DNA from: Cyanobium usitatum str. Tous
Lineage (GTDB): Bacteria > Cyanobacteriota > Cyanobacteriia > PCC-6307 > Cyanobiaceae
Length of the DNA stretch: 64,000 nt
Assembly (NCBI RefSeq): GCF_003011885.1
Contig: NZ_PXXO01000009.1
Location: forward strand, 1 to 64,000
Direction of reading: 5' to 3'
Below are positions 17,444 to 27,679 of this stretch, piece after piece. A model generated the notes under the pieces. The model searched no databases, was not told the DNA's origin, and worked only from the letters and a program-made list of their open reading frames with translations. Both the position numbers and the translations under genes were made by a program. Position 1 is the first letter of the stretch. Each line of letters starts with the position of its first letter.

Positions 17444-17537
17444 AGGGCCGGTTTGTTGACGGGTGTGAAGAGTGCGGCAGAAGCCCCGATGAGGTCAAAA
17501 ACACGGTGCTAGTTTCCGGCTGAAACGTTCCAAAGCC

Positions 17538-17969
17538 ATGGCAGCGACGGTGCTCAACGGTCAACTCCCGAAGTACATCGGCAGCACCGGCGGCCTGCTG
17601 AACTCTGCTGAAACTGAGGAGAAATACGCCATCACCTGGACCAGCCCGAAGGAGCAAGTCTTCGAGCTGCCCACCGGTGGCGCGGCCCACATGAATGAGG
17701 GCGAAAATCTGATGTACTTCGCCCGCAAGGAGCAGTGCCTCGCCCTGGGCACCCAGCTGCGCACCAAGTTCAAACCCCGGATCGAGGACTACAAGATCTA
17801 CCGGATCTTCCCTGGCGGCGACACCGAGTTCCTGCACCCCAAGGACGGCGTTTTCCCCGAGAAGGTCAATGAGGGTCGCACCATGGTTGGTCACAACCCC
17901 CGCCGCATCGGCGCCAACCAAAATCCCGCCAATCTCAAGTTCACCGGCAAGAACACCTTCGACGCTTGA
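17538..17969 (+). CDS. psaD: Photosystem I subunit II PsaD
   Basis: PsaD is the stromal-side photosystem I subunit that docks ferredoxin and stabilises PsaC. The 143-residue protein is full-length and canonical: [68 protein letters not shown] and the C-terminal [17 protein letters not shown]. The 94-base upstream gap should hold its promoter, but I see no unambiguous hexamers. The glycosyltransferase frame begins immediately at the stop. Confidence 0.99.
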   Translation: MAATVLNGQLPKYIGSTGGLLNSAETEEKYAITWTSPKEQVFELPTGGAAHMNEGENLMYFARKEQCLALGTQLRTKFKPRIEDYKIYRIFPGGDTEFLHPKDGVFPEKVNEGRTMVGHNPRRIGANQNPANLKFTGKNTFDA

Positions 17970-18887
17970 TTGGCTCTGCTGATCAACCACCTGTTGCAAC
18001 GCGTCAAGATCGGCCGAGTGGGGCTCACGCCCCCCTTGCCTTTGCATGATCGCCACGGAGTTGCCATTGCATTGGTGGTGCGCAATGAAGAGCGCCACAT
18101 TGGTGAGTGGGCCAGATTTCACCGGCTCGCTGGTGTGCGCCATGTATTCGTCTACGACGACGCCAGCAGGGACAACACGCTGGCGGAGCTTCGCCGCCAT
18201 TTAGGCCCCCAGCAACTCACCGTGATTCCCTGGGGGCAGCGCCTCAGCGACCGCAGCCTAGGCCGTCCCATCCACAACCAGGTTTTGGCTTACGCCCATG
18301 CCGCCGCCAATTTTGGTGGTGCGTTCCGTTGGCTGGCCTGCATCGACGCCGATGAATTTTTAGTGCCTGTTAAGGCCAACTCGATCGATGCCGCGTTAGC
18401 CCACCTCGGGCCGGAGGTGGTGAATGTGTCGCTGCCGTGGCACATGTTCGGCCGCTGCGGCCACCAGGATCCCCCTGCTGGGGGTGTAGTAAGCAATTAC
18501 CTGCAAAGAGCCCGGAACCCTATGCAGGACGTGAATTTCAAGTGCATTGTTGACCCTTGCCAGCTCAGCGGTGTGCGCGTTCACACCATGGACACCGGCC
18601 GACCCGCGCTCACCTGGAATGACCGTGGCGAGGCTTTTCGCGTAAAGCAACGGCACAAGTCTTTGTTCTATTCGGCCGAGCACCTGCAACTCAATCACTA
18701 CTACACGCGCTCAAAGGAAGAGCTGGAACAGAAAATTAGTCGCGGTCCCAACCTCGAGGCGAAGCGGCAGGATTATCGGCGTAAGGTGATGCGGACAGTT
18801 ACCCGGATCGAGGCGGGCACCAGGGAGGACCGGCAGGCGATCAATTTCCTGGAGAGAGCCGCGGCTGTGAACTCAGTTCAAAACTGA
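17970..18887 (+). CDS. Glycosyltransferase family 2/92-like
   Basis: A 305-residue GT-A type glycosyltransferase. It has the nucleotide-sugar-binding core VAIALVVRNEERHIGEWARF (31-50), VFVYDDASRDNT (59-70) and the DxD-containing IDADEFLVP (125-133), then KCIVDP, LNHYYTRSKEEL and KISRG. This layout matches GT92/DUF23-type enzymes acting on surface glycans. The frame opens at TTG 17970 directly after the psaD stop; GTG 18018 is an alternative start. It ends in a 10-base overlap with the convergent sulfotransferase gene. The grouping with three sulfotransferase-like genes suggests a sulfated polysaccharide pathway. Confidence 0.85.
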   Translation: MALLINHLLQRVKIGRVGLTPPLPLHDRHGVAIALVVRNEERHIGEWARFHRLAGVRHVFVYDDASRDNTLAELRRHLGPQQLTVIPWGQRLSDRSLGRPIHNQVLAYAHAAANFGGAFRWLACIDADEFLVPVKANSIDAALAHLGPEVVNVSLPWHMFGRCGHQDPPAGGVVSNYLQRARNPMQDVNFKCIVDPCQLSGVRVHTMDTGRPALTWNDRGEAFRVKQRHKSLFYSAEHLQLNHYYTRSKEELEQKISRGPNLEAKRQDYRRKVMRTVTRIEAGTREDRQAINFLERAAAVNSVQN

Positions 18888-19639
18888 TAACCGAACTGGT
18901 CGATCTCGGAAGCATAGAGGCGTCCAATTAGAACTTCTAGCTCTGGTGTGTAGTGGTTTCGGTATCCCCCGGGGGCACCAGCCGGTCGATGCCCTCCCTT
19001 GGAGCGGGGCATCCAACCGTCCCAATCCATCCCAGCGTCCCGAAAAAATAACTGCAGATCTTGCTGGAGCTGCTCAAAGCGCACCACCCGATCAGCCACC
19101 ACCTGATCGTTGATGGTGTACATCGGCCAGTTGTCGTGGAAGGCGAGGGGCACGATGCCGCCGAGGTCATGGCCAGCGGCCAAAGCCTCCACATAGGCGG
19201 CAAAACTGGGAGGAGTCCTTTGACGCTGAATGCGCCAGTAGTAGTCAGACACCGTCTTGTCCCAGGGGTTGCGAATGATCGCCAACTTGCGAAAGCTCGC
19301 CCACTCCTGCGGAAAAGTCGCCGCAACGCAAGCAGCGGGGGCATGGGGAGGCTTGCGGCCGAGCATGGGCCTGTAGGCATGATCTACAGCTCTTGTGAGC
19401 GCACGGCGATAGGCACGAGGCCCGAGCAGGCGGAACAGGGAGAGCACTCCACGACTCTGACGCCAGGCGATGCGGCGCACCCGTTGGGTGAGCGGGATGC
19501 CCAGGGCCATGGTTTCGGCCAAGGCACTTATCTGCAGATCTTCAGGTCCAAGCAATCGGGCCAACGAGACACACAGCGAGCTGCCCGCCGCTTTGCGGCA
19601 GTGCAACACGATCAGCTGATGGCGCTCACTAATGATCAT
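18878..19639 (-). CDS. Sulfotransferase family protein
   Basis: A 253-residue PAPS-dependent sulfotransferase-like protein. The 5'-phosphosulfate loop is seen in LHCRKAAGSSLCVSL (12-26) and the 3'-phosphate motif in LAIIRNPWDKTVSDYYWR (119-136), with RFEQLQQDLQLFF later, a typical pattern for carbohydrate sulfotransferases of the Sulfotransfer_2 type. No signal peptide or membrane anchor is obvious. ATG 19639 is just 6 bases from the stop of the next upstream gene on the same strand, so the two probably form an operon. The acceptor is unknown, and a cell-surface polysaccharide is plausible from the neighbouring glycosyltransferase. Confidence 0.85.
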   Translation of the reverse strand: MIISERHQLIVLHCRKAAGSSLCVSLARLLGPEDLQISALAETMALGIPLTQRVRRIAWRQSRGVLSLFRLLGPRAYRRALTRAVDHAYRPMLGRKPPHAPAACVAATFPQEWASFRKLAIIRNPWDKTVSDYYWRIQRQRTPPSFAAYVEALAAGHDLGGIVPLAFHDNWPMYTINDQVVADRVVRFEQLQQDLQLFFRDAGMDWDGWMPRSKGGHRPAGAPGGYRNHYTPELEVLIGRLYASEIDQFGYQF

Positions 19640-19645
19640 CAGACT

Positions 19646-20380
19646 TCAGCGCTGGGCCCGTGGGCGGTGGTGGGCCAACCAACTTTTGGCAGCTTGCAGC
19701 CATTCAGGCAGTTGGCGGCCACGGCCGCGGCCGATGTGGCCATAGTGCTCAGGGCTTAAGCCGTAGCCGGGCAAGCGGGCGATCAAGGCCTCAATCGGAT
19801 CACTGTCAATGTTGAATTCCACCAGCTGCTCCGGCCGATCCCTCATGAAGCTCCGTACCGCCGCCAGGTGAGCATCCCACTCAGCGCGCCAAGCATCAAT
19901 CAGCAGTCTTTGGCTAACAAGTTTCCGGACCTTTTGTTCGCGCATGGCAAACTCACCGTGGCCATGTAACAAACGAGATCTTATCCAATCCTCACGATCT
20001 CTGAAGTTGAGCAGCAAAATTGTATTGGGGTAGTCGCGCAGGATTTCCCGAAACAAGGAATTGGCATCAAAGCTGCCGATATAATTACTGTCAATCAGAT
20101 CGCCGTAGAAAATAAATTGATCTATTCCGGTGAATACGGGCACGCCCGCCTCGACATTTGCCCTCATGATGCCGCCAATCTTGCGGCGACGACGCAAGCG
20201 ACTTGGCAACTTTTGGTGAACTGCGGGATGGCCCGAGAGAGCGAACAACTGGGAGATGCTCCGAGTAGCACACTTATTGAAGCCGATTGCCACAACCTTT
20301 GGGAGAGATAGTGACTGGTTAACAAGTCCTGCCAGAACGCTTTCAGCAACTGACTCAATAATACTTGATATTTCTCGCAA
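19646..20380 (-). CDS. Sulfotransferase-like protein (P-loop variant)
   Basis: A 244-residue protein whose VVAIGFNKCATRSISQLF (29-46) is a sulfotransferase-type P-loop (GxxKxGTxxL class) with CATRS in place of GTTS. It is followed by LLLNFRDREDWIRSR, equivalent to the 3'-PAPS-binding RDP segment. The family is like the Sulfotransfer_4 group. GC content is visibly lower than in the flanking genes, especially 19950-20380. The start is uncertain: TTG 20380 opens the frame and no ATG lies before the P-loop. It is in tandem with the downstream sulfotransferase and 46 bases from a divergent third one. Confidence 0.78.
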   Translation of the reverse strand: MREISSIIESVAESVLAGLVNQSLSLPKVVAIGFNKCATRSISQLFALSGHPAVHQKLPSRLRRRRKIGGIMRANVEAGVPVFTGIDQFIFYGDLIDSNYIGSFDANSLFREILRDYPNTILLLNFRDREDWIRSRLLHGHGEFAMREQKVRKLVSQRLLIDAWRAEWDAHLAAVRSFMRDRPEQLVEFNIDSDPIEALIARLPGYGLSPEHYGHIGRGRGRQLPEWLQAAKSWLAHHRPRAQR

Positions 20381-20426
20381 GCACCAGTACAGTTGCCGAA
20401 ATTACCGTGCTCAATTGGCCGGAACC

Positions 20427-21182
20427 ATGCCCGGATCGGGGCTACTTAGATCCAGCAGCCGTATTGGCGCCAGGCTATTTTCACCCTTCTATCGTCGCTT
20501 CCCCTACCAAGGAGCGATGGATATTTTCAAGCTTGATCCTAGGGGTGCCTACTCGCCGCTTGAGCCATTTTTTTACAATCGTGTACCTAAAGCGGCGAAC
20601 ACCTCCATAACCCAGACCCTCTTCAACCACAGCGCTTATCGCCCTGGACTGGCCCGGCGTGATAATCCAAAATACAAGTTTCAAAGGCCAATTTTTCTCT
20701 CTCCAAATCAAGTACATAAGCTCGAATATGAAGCCTTTAAATTCACCTTTGTGCGCAATCCCTATAGCCGAGTCCTCTCTGCATATCTCGACAAGGTGGG
20801 GCGCAGAAAGCATCAAGGCGTGAGATTTCTGGCATGGGCAGAGGCAAACAGCCAACCAGCCAGCTTTCTGGGATTTTGTCGCTACCTAGATGCAGGCGGA
20901 CTGTTTCTGGACATGCACTGGGCTCCACAAGTAGAGATTCTTTGCTTACCACTCGAATGCTTTGATTTTATTGGGCGAATAGAATCTATCGACCGAGATC
21001 TCAACCAAGTTCTGCAGAGGGTCTTCAAGGTGCAACTGGAAAGCCCACTACCGCAAACAGGCCGACATCACACACAAGCCAATCAAAAGCTCAAAGAGGC
21101 CTATGGGATGGAGGAGCGTCAAATTGTTAATCGTCTCTATGCCACTGATTTCTTAAAGCTTGGCTACCCCCAAGACTTATAA
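20427..21182 (+). CDS. Sulfotransferase family 2-like protein
   Basis: A 251-residue protein with the HNK-1/chondroitin type sulfotransferase motifs: FFYNRVPKAANTSITQTL (48-65) binds the 5'-phosphosulfate and FTFVRNPYSRVLSAYLDK the 3'-phosphate. FIGRIESIDRDLNQVL then matches the usual acidic segment, and the C-terminus has VNRLYATDFLKLGY. GC content from about 20500 to 21180 is distinctly lower than in psaD or trpE, a sign of acquisition. ATG 20427 is chosen; ATG 20517 is also possible. It is divergent from the other two sulfotransferase genes and ends 24 bases before trpE. Confidence 0.85.
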   Translation: MPGSGLLRSSSRIGARLFSPFYRRFPYQGAMDIFKLDPRGAYSPLEPFFYNRVPKAANTSITQTLFNHSAYRPGLARRDNPKYKFQRPIFLSPNQVHKLEYEAFKFTFVRNPYSRVLSAYLDKVGRRKHQGVRFLAWAEANSQPASFLGFCRYLDAGGLFLDMHWAPQVEILCLPLECFDFIGRIESIDRDLNQVLQRVFKVQLESPLPQTGRHHTQANQKLKEAYGMEERQIVNRLYATDFLKLGYPQDL

Positions 21183-21206
21183 AGGCTTCGTCGCACCACA
21201 GGTTCG

Positions 21207-22745
21207 ATGTCCAAATCCGAGGATCAGGCCTTTGGCAACCAGCTCGAGGCTGGCCACAACTTCATACCCCTCTGGAAGCGCTGGCCTGCTGATCTGGAAA
21301 CCCCTCTCACCGCCTGGCTGAAGGCCGGAGCTGGTAGCAGTTATGGCGTGCTGCTGGAGTCGGTGGAAGGTGGTGAGCGCATCGGCCGCTGGAGCTTTGT
21401 GGTGTCTGATCCGCTCTGGACCCTCACCAGCCGGGGCGACCAAAGCGTGCGCCAGTGGCGCACCGGCTCCGAGGAGCGGCTGCAAGGCAACCCCTTCGAC
21501 CTGCTGCGCCAGTGCCTAGAGCCCCTATCGAGCCCGCCGATCCCCGGTCTGCCACCGGTGGGCCAGCTATTTGGCTTCTGGGGCTACGAGCTGATCCGTT
21601 GGATCGAACCCAGCGTGCCGGTGCATCCGGCGGCCGAGGGTGCACCACCTGATGGCTGCTGGATGCTGGCCGACAGCCTGCTGGTGTTCGACCAGGTGAA
21701 GCGCCAGATCACCGCAGTGGCCTACGCCGATTTGAGTGGCGGCCAGGATCCACAGGCCGCCTACGCCGCGGCCGCAGCCCGGATCTCCGGCCTGGAAGAG
21801 CGCATGCACGGCCCCCTGCCCGGAGCCGGCACCCCCCTTAGCTGGCACGACGCCACGGCCGGTGACATCGCTGCCAATTTGCGGACCACCAGCAACGTCG
21901 GCCAGGAGGCCTTCGAGGCCGCCGTGAGCCGCGGAGAAGGGCACATCGAAGCTGGCGACGTGTTCCAGCTGGTGCTCAGCCAGCGGCTGGAAACCCGCAT
22001 CGATCGCGATCCCTTCGAGCTCTACCGCAGCCTGCGGATGGTGAATCCCTCGCCCTACATGGCGTTTTTCAACTTCGGCGGCTGGTATCTGATCGGCTCC
22101 AGTCCGGAGGTGATGGTGAAGGCAGAGCCCACTGCCGCAGGGAGAGTGAAGGCTTCTTTACGGCCAATCGCAGGCACGCGCCCCCGGGGCGCCGATGAGG
22201 CCGAAGACCTGGCCCTGGAGGCGGAGCTGCTGGCTGATCCCAAGGAGCGGGCCGAGCACGTGATGCTGGTGGATCTGGGCCGCAACGACCTGGGCCGCGT
22301 CTGCCAGCCAGGCACCGTCAAGGTGAGCGAGCTGATGGTGATCGAGCGCTACTCCCACGTGATGCACATCGTGAGCCAGGTGGAGGGCCTGCTGGCCGAG
22401 GGCCAAACGGTATGGGACCTGCTGATGGCCTCCTTCCCCGCCGGTACGGTCAGTGGCGCTCCCAAGATTCGGGCTATGCAGCTGATCCACGCCCTGGAGC
22501 CCGACGCCCGAGGCCCATACTCCGGGGTGTACGGCGGGGTTGACCTGGCCGGCGCACTCAACACCGCTATCACCATCCGCACAATGGTGGTGCTGCCCCA
22601 CCCCGAAGGGGGCTGGCGGGTGCAGGTGCAAGCCGGCGCTGGAGTAGTGGCCGACTCCAAGCCCGAACTCGAATACCAGGAAACCTTGAACAAAGCCCGC
22701 GGCATGCTCAAAGCCCTGGCCTGTCTGCTGCCGGCCCAGCCATGA
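21207..22745 (+). CDS. trpE: Anthranilate synthase component I
   Basis: TrpE converts chorismate and glutamine-derived ammonia to anthranilate, the first step of tryptophan synthesis, with TrpG (not in this window). The 512-residue chorismate-binding enzyme shows the N-terminal tryptophan-feedback region (SYGVLLESVEGGERIGRWSF) and the catalytic core FQLVLSQRLE, SSPEVMVKAE, RPIAGTRPRG, VMLVDLGRNDLGRV, and FPAGTVSGAPKIRAM. Its stop overlaps the gshA start by four bases (ATGA). Confidence 0.96.
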   Translation: MSKSEDQAFGNQLEAGHNFIPLWKRWPADLETPLTAWLKAGAGSSYGVLLESVEGGERIGRWSFVVSDPLWTLTSRGDQSVRQWRTGSEERLQGNPFDLLRQCLEPLSSPPIPGLPPVGQLFGFWGYELIRWIEPSVPVHPAAEGAPPDGCWMLADSLLVFDQVKRQITAVAYADLSGGQDPQAAYAAAAARISGLEERMHGPLPGAGTPLSWHDATAGDIAANLRTTSNVGQEAFEAAVSRGEGHIEAGDVFQLVLSQRLETRIDRDPFELYRSLRMVNPSPYMAFFNFGGWYLIGSSPEVMVKAEPTAAGRVKASLRPIAGTRPRGADEAEDLALEAELLADPKERAEHVMLVDLGRNDLGRVCQPGTVKVSELMVIERYSHVMHIVSQVEGLLAEGQTVWDLLMASFPAGTVSGAPKIRAMQLIHALEPDARGPYSGVYGGVDLAGALNTAITIRTMVVLPHPEGGWRVQVQAGAGVVADSKPELEYQETLNKARGMLKALACLLPAQP

Positions 22746-23920
22746 GCGCCCCTCTGCTGCTTAAAGGTTTTGAGGTGGAGCTCTACACCGGCCGTGCCGA
22801 TGGCACGGTGGTGGGCTGCAGCGCCGAGGCTGCGGCCGCCCTCGAGGGGTTCGTAACCGAGCCCGATTGCCGCAACCTCGAATACATCACTCCCCCGGAT
22901 GCCGACTACGCCCGGCAACTGCAACTGCTGCTCGAGCCCCGCCAACGGCTGCGCCGCTGGCTCGCCAGCCGCCAGCTCACCCTGCTCCCCGGCAGCACGC
23001 TGAGCCTGGGGGACAGCCAGCGTTTTGAGCGCTCAGATCCGGCCAATCCGTATCACGGCTACATCGAGGCCACCTACGGCACCAAGGTGGTTACAGCCAG
23101 TGTGCACATCAATCTGGGGCTCACCGCCGGCCACGGCCTCGAGCCAATGACCAGCCTGTTTGCGGGCCTGCGCCTGATGCGCTGCGAAGCGTCCCTGCTC
23201 CTGGCCCTCAGCGCCAGCTCACCCTTTCTCGACGGGGTCGTAACCGCTGCCCATTCCCAGCGCTGGCTGCAGTTTCCCCTGACGCCAGCGGAGGTGCCCC
23301 TGTTCCTGGACCACCAGCACTACATCGACTGGATGGGCGAGCAACTGGCCTTGGGCACGATGCAAAACGTGCGCCATCTCTGGACATCGGTGCGGCCCAA
23401 TGGCGACAACCGGCCCCACGACCTCAACCGCCTGGAGATTCGCATTTGCGATCTGGTCACCGATCCACTCGTGCTTTTGGCGATCACGGCCTTCGCCGAA
23501 CTGCGCCTGCAGAAGTTGATGCGAGAACCGGAGCGCTACGACCCACTCCAGGCCAGCCGCCTGGACCCATCCCAGCTAGCCGCCCTCGCCGATGCCAACG
23601 ACCGGGCCGCAGCCCGCTCCAGCCTTGATGCCACCTTGATGCACTGGCGCAATGGGGCCCCGATCCAGGCTCGAGACTGGCTGGCTCAGGAGCTGGCCGA
23701 TCTGGCTCCACTTGCTCAAGAGCTGGGACTAACCAGGGTGCTCGCCCCCCTGCAGGGCGTCCTTGGCCAGGGCAACCAGGCCATGAGCTGGCTAGCCGGA
23801 CACCAGGCTGGCCTGTCGATCCCGACCCTGCTCAACCAGACCGTCGAGGCGATGGCAAGCCAGGAGGCCGAGCTACTTGAGGCAATCGCCACAGACGGGG
23901 GGCCTGGTCCTTTGGGATGA
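22742..23920 (+). CDS. gshA: Glutamate-cysteine ligase, cyanobacterial type
   Basis: The first enzyme of glutathione synthesis. The 392-residue protein belongs to the cyanobacterial GshA group, which is distant from E. coli Gsh[59 protein letters not shown], and [16 protein letters not shown]. It is coupled at both ends by ATGA overlaps, with trpE upstream and ppc downstream. The link between tryptophan, glutathione and anaplerotic carbon metabolism is positional only. Confidence 0.94.
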   Translation: MSAPLLLKGFEVELYTGRADGTVVGCSAEAAAALEGFVTEPDCRNLEYITPPDADYARQLQLLLEPRQRLRRWLASRQLTLLPGSTLSLGDSQRFERSDPANPYHGYIEATYGTKVVTASVHINLGLTAGHGLEPMTSLFAGLRLMRCEASLLLALSASSPFLDGVVTAAHSQRWLQFPLTPAEVPLFLDHQHYIDWMGEQLALGTMQNVRHLWTSVRPNGDNRPHDLNRLEIRICDLVTDPLVLLAITAFAELRLQKLMREPERYDPLQASRLDPSQLAALADANDRAAARSSLDATLMHWRNGAPIQARDWLAQELADLAPLAQELGLTRVLAPLQGVLGQGNQAMSWLAGHQAGLSIPTLLNQTVEAMASQEAELLEAIATDGGPGPLG

Positions 23921-26916
23921 TCGAAAATCACTCCGCCGCCAATTCAGCTCCCATGCGGCAGTCCATGCCCACTCCCGCTGCAGCCAGCGAAGCGATACCG
24001 GCTTCCCAGCGGGTCACGCGGCTGCTGGGCGAGCGTCTCGAATTAGTTGAAGATCTCTGGGAGACGGTGCTGCGCAGCGAGTGCCCCCCCGAGCAGGCCG
24101 AGCGACTGCTGCGCCTCAAGCAGCTGAGTGACCCAGACGAGGCTGATGTCACTGGGGCGATCGTGCAGCTGATCCGCGAGATGGATCTGGCCGAGGCAAT
24201 CGCCGCGGCCAGGGCCTTTTCGCTTTATTTCCAGCTGGTCAACATCCTCGAACAACACATCGAGGAGGACAGCTACCTCGACAGCCTCAGAAACCAGGAA
24301 AACGGCCCCAGCGATCCCTTCCTGCCGGCCCTGGCCAACCAGACCGACCCGGCCACCTTTCGCCAGCTGTTCGCCCGCCTGCGCAGCCTGAATGTGCCGC
24401 CAGCCCAGCTGGAGAAGTTGCTGCGCACCCTCGACCTGCGGCTGGTGTTCACCGCCCACCCCACTGAAATTGTGCGCCATACGGTGCGGCACAAGCAGCG
24501 ACGCGTGGCCACCTTGATCCAGAAACTGGAGCAGGGCAGCGGCCTCAATTGCCTTGAGCGCCAAGGCCTGCGACTCCAGCTAGAGGAGGAGATCCGGCTC
24601 TGGTGGCGCACCGACGAACTACACCAGTTCAAACCGACGGTGCTCGACGAGGTCGACTACGCCCTGCACTACTTCCAGCAGGTGCTCTTCGACGCCATGC
24701 CCCAGCTACGCGATCGCATTCGCGCCGCCCTGAAGCTGAGCTATCCAGACGTGGAACCGCCACGGGATTCGTTCTGCACCTTCGGCTCCTGGGTGGGCTC
24801 AGACCGGGACGGCAACCCCTCGGTGACACCGGACATCACCTGGCGCACCGCCTGCTACCAACGCCAGCTAATGCTGGAGCGCTATCTCAAGGCGGTGAAC
24901 GAGCTCAGTGACCAGCTCAGCATCTCGATGCAGTGGAGCCAGGTGAGCCCGGCTCTGCTGGAGTCGCTGGAAATGGACCGGCTGCGCTTCCCGGAGATCT
25001 ACGAGGAGCGGGCTGCCCGCTACCGACTCGAGCCCTACCGGCTCAAGCTCAGCTACACCATGGAGCGGCTGCGGCTCACCCACCAACGCAACCAGCAACT
25101 GGCCGATGCCGGCTGGGAGTCTCCCTGCGATGGCAGCGCCCCACCGCCGCCGATGGGGGGCAGCATGGCCCCCGCTCCCACCCAGGAGTTGCACTACAGC
25201 ACGGTTGATGAATTCCGCTACGACCTGGAACTGATCCAAGACAGCCTCGAGCGCACTGGCCTGAGCTGCGAATCGCTGCAGCACCTGATCAGCCAGGCCC
25301 AGATCTTTGCCTTCTGCCTTGCCAGCCTGGACATCCGCCAGGAGAGCACCCGCCACAGCGATGCCCTCGACGAACTCAGCCGCTACTTGCAGTTAGCCGT
25401 GCCCTACGGCGAGATGGATGAGGCCCAGCGGGTCGAGTGGCTGCTCAGCGAAATCCAGACCCGCCGCCCCCTGCTGCCGCCCACTGCCAAATGGAGTGCC
25501 GCCACAGCCGAAACCTTCGCCGTGTTCCGGATGCTGCAGAGGCTGCAGCAGGAATTCGGATCGCGTATTTGCCGCACCTATGTGATCTCGATGAGTCACA
25601 CGGTGTCCGATTTGCTGGAGGTGCTGCTGCTGGCCAAGGAGGCCGGGCTAGTAGACCCACTTGCCCAGCGCGCCGGCCTGCTGGTGGTGCCGCTGTTTGA
25701 AACGGTGGAGGATCTCCAGAGGGCGCCAGCGGTGATGGGCACCCTGTTCCGCCATCCTTTTTACCTAGCCCTGCTGGGCAGTGACGGTGGCCAGCCCCTC
25801 CAAGAAGTGATGCTGGGCTACTCCGACAGCAATAAGGATTCGGGCTTCCTCTCCAGCAACTGGGAAATCCATAAGGCCCAGATCGCCCTGCAGCGTCTGG
25901 CCATCGAGCACGGCGTCGCCCTGCGCATCTTCCACGGCCGGGGCGGCTCGGTGGGCCGCGGTGGTGGGCCCGCCTATCAGGCGATCCTGGCCCAGCCCAG
26001 CGGCACCCTCAGCGGCCGCATCAAGATCACCGAACAAGGGGAGGTGCTGGCCTCCAAATACTCCCTGCCGGAGCTAGCGCTCTACAACCTGGAAACGGTC
26101 ACCACCGCCGTGTTGCAGAACAGCCTGGTGAGCAGCCCCGTTGACGAAACCCCCAGCTGGAACGAGCTGATGGGCCGACTGGCGGCCCGCTCCCGCGACC
26201 ACTACCGGGCCCTGGTGCACGACAACCCCGACCTGGTGGCCTTCTTCCAGCAGGTGACCCCAATCGAAGAGATCAGCAAGCTGCAGATCTCCAGCCGCCC
26301 GGCCCGCCGCAAGAGTGGCGCCAAGGACCTCTCAAGCCTGCGGGCCATCCCCTGGGTGTTCGGCTGGACCCAGAGCCGCTTCCTGTTGCCCAGCTGGTTT
26401 GGGGTGGGAGCCGCCCTGCAGGAGGAGCTCGACCAGGATCCAGGCCAGCTGGAGCTACTGCGGTTGCTCTACCAGCGCTGGCCGTTCTTCCGCATGCTGA
26501 TTTCCAAAGTGGAGATGACCCTCTCCAAGGTGGATCTCGACCTGGCCCACCACTACGTCCAGGCCCTGGGCCGCAGCGAAAACCGCGAGGCCTTTGAAGC
26601 AATCTTCCAGTCGATCGCTGCGGAATTTGGCCTTACCCGCGATCTGGTGCGGGCGATCACAGGCCACAGCCGACTGCTGGATGGCGATCCTGCCTTGCAG
26701 CTCTCGGTGGATCTACGCAACCGCACGATCATTCCGCTCGGCTTCCTGCAGGTGGCCCTGCTCAGACGCCTGCGCGACCAAAACCGCCAGCCACCGATGA
26801 GTGAAACGAGCGCCAGCAGCAGCGACGATGGGCGCACCTATAGCCGCAGTGAACTGCTGCGGGGCGCCCTGCTCACCATCAACGGCATCGCGGCGGGCAT
26901 GCGCAACACCGGCTGA
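23917..26916 (+). CDS. ppc: Phosphoenolpyruvate carboxylase
   Basis: PEPC fixes bicarbonate onto phosphoenolpyruvate to give oxaloacetate, replenishing the TCA cycle in a phototroph. The 999-residue enzyme carries the catalytic His motif [79 protein letters not shown] and the C-terminal [13 protein letters not shown] ~25-residue insert rich in Pro, Gly and Met near base 25140 ([14 protein letters not shown]) is a variable loop. ATG 23917 overlaps the gshA stop. Confidence 0.99.
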   Translation: MIENHSAANSAPMRQSMPTPAAASEAIPASQRVTRLLGERLELVEDLWETVLRSECPPEQAERLLRLKQLSDPDEADVTGAIVQLIREMDLAEAIAAARAFSLYFQLVNILEQHIEEDSYLDSLRNQENGPSDPFLPALANQTDPATFRQLFARLRSLNVPPAQLEKLLRTLDLRLVFTAHPTEIVRHTVRHKQRRVATLIQKLEQGSGLNCLERQGLRLQLEEEIRLWWRTDELHQFKPTVLDEVDYALHYFQQVLFDAMPQLRDRIRAALKLSYPDVEPPRDSFCTFGSWVGSDRDGNPSVTPDITWRTACYQRQLMLERYLKAVNELSDQLSISMQWSQVSPALLESLEMDRLRFPEIYEERAARYRLEPYRLKLSYTMERLRLTHQRNQQLADAGWESPCDGSAPPPPMGGSMAPAPTQELHYSTVDEFRYDLELIQDSLERTGLSCESLQHLISQAQIFAFCLASLDIRQESTRHSDALDELSRYLQLAVPYGEMDEAQRVEWLLSEIQTRRPLLPPTAKWSAATAETFAVFRMLQRLQQEFGSRICRTYVISMSHTVSDLLEVLLLAKEAGLVDPLAQRAGLLVVPLFETVEDLQRAPAVMGTLFRHPFYLALLGSDGGQPLQEVMLGYSDSNKDSGFLSSNWEIHKAQIALQRLAIEHGVALRIFHGRGGSVGRGGGPAYQAILAQPSGTLSGRIKITEQGEVLASKYSLPELALYNLETVTTAVLQNSLVSSPVDETPSWNELMGRLAARSRDHYRALVHDNPDLVAFFQQVTPIEEISKLQISSRPARRKSGAKDLSSLRAIPWVFGWTQSRFLLPSWFGVGAALQEELDQDPGQLELLRLLYQRWPFFRMLISKVEMTLSKVDLDLAHHYVQALGRSENREAFEAIFQSIAAEFGLTRDLVRAITGHSRLLDGDPALQLSVDLRNRTIIPLGFLQVALLRRLRDQNRQPPMSETSASSSDDGRTYSRSELLRGALLTINGIAAGMRNTG

Positions 26917-26966
26917 GTCCATTCCCTTCAGCCCCTACCTAGATCAGCCCAGCTCTGGACTCCCTC

Positions 26967-27428
26967 TTGATCCCGTTCCGCAGCCAGCCCCAAGCCCCAC
27001 AACTGAGGGATGGTTATCACCTGCTGGCCGATGGCCTACTGCCCAGTGCCGAAGCGCTCAACAGGCTGCTGGTGGCAGCGGGTGATCAGCCCCGGCAGCC
27101 TGAGCGCTGGCAGCGGGTGCTGGAGCTAAGCGTTTGGCACTTGGGCGTGGCGGGCCCCGATGGCCAGCTGGTGGGGTTTGTCAGAGCTACCAGCGACCTC
27201 GCCCTCAATGCCAACCTCTGGGACCTTTGCGCCGATCCTGCCGATCCAGCTGAGGCAGAGATCCTGGCGGTGCTTGTCCATGCCGCCTTGGGCCGATTGC
27301 GCCGGGAGCTGGCGGGGTGCAGTATTTCTCTTTCAGCCCCGCCCCAGGCCCTTGCTGCCCTAGAGCGCTACGGGTTTGCCGTGGATCCGGGGGGCATCCG
27401 CGCCATGGGGCTCAAGCTTGAGAATTGA
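26967..27428 (+). CDS. GNAT-like N-acetyltransferase
   Basis: A 153-residue protein with a GNAT-like core: LGVAGPDGQLVGFVRATSD, then NANLWDLCADPADP (beta4/beta5), then AEILAVLVHAALGRLRRELAG and ALERYGFAVDPGGIRAMGL. The acetyl-CoA loop (Q/RxxGxG/A) is not clear, so it is either a divergent GNAT or a non-catalytic relative. The TTG at 26967 starts it, and no better ATG is available. It follows ppc by 50 bases and precedes a terminator and tRNA-Arg on the opposite strand. Confidence 0.68.
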   Translation: MIPFRSQPQAPQLRDGYHLLADGLLPSAEALNRLLVAAGDQPRQPERWQRVLELSVWHLGVAGPDGQLVGFVRATSDLALNANLWDLCADPADPAEAEILAVLVHAALGRLRRELAGCSISLSAPPQALAALERYGFAVDPGGIRAMGLKLEN

Positions 27429-27487
27429 TCTCAAGCTGGAGAGTTGATTTCAAACCGGGCTTGGCCAGCAAACCACAGTTCCCAAGC

Positions 27488-27528
27488 AAAACCCCACCGC
27501 CTGGGCCTTGATTGCCTCGGCGGTGGGG
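27488..27528 (-). terminator. Rho-independent terminator after tRNA-Arg
   Basis: On the minus strand a perfect 10-bp stem (CCCCACCGCC / GGCGGTGGGG) with a 17-base loop is followed by TTTTGCTT. It lies about 30 bases beyond the 3' end of tRNA-Arg and would end that transcript; read from the plus strand it lacks the T-run. Confidence 0.75.
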
Positions 27529-27556
27529 AGAGGTGGGGCGGGATGCGGTTGGGTGA

Positions 27557-27630
27557 CGAGCATGGAGGGACTCGAACCCCCGACCCTCAGAACCGGAATC
27601 TGATGCTCTATCCAACTGAGCTACATGCCC
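27557..27630 (-). tRNA. tRNA-Arg (CCG)
   Basis: The minus strand gives acceptor GGGCATG pairing with CATGCTC (one G-T pair), D-arm GTAGCTCAGTTGGATAGAGC, anticodon stem TCAGA/TCTGA with loop TTCCGGT (anticodon CCG, reading CGG), and T-loop GGTTCGAGTC. No CCA is encoded. Confidence 0.95.
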
Positions 27631-27679
27631 TTAATGGCACCCTGCCTGGCTTACCTTAACCGCACACCGCATCAGACCC

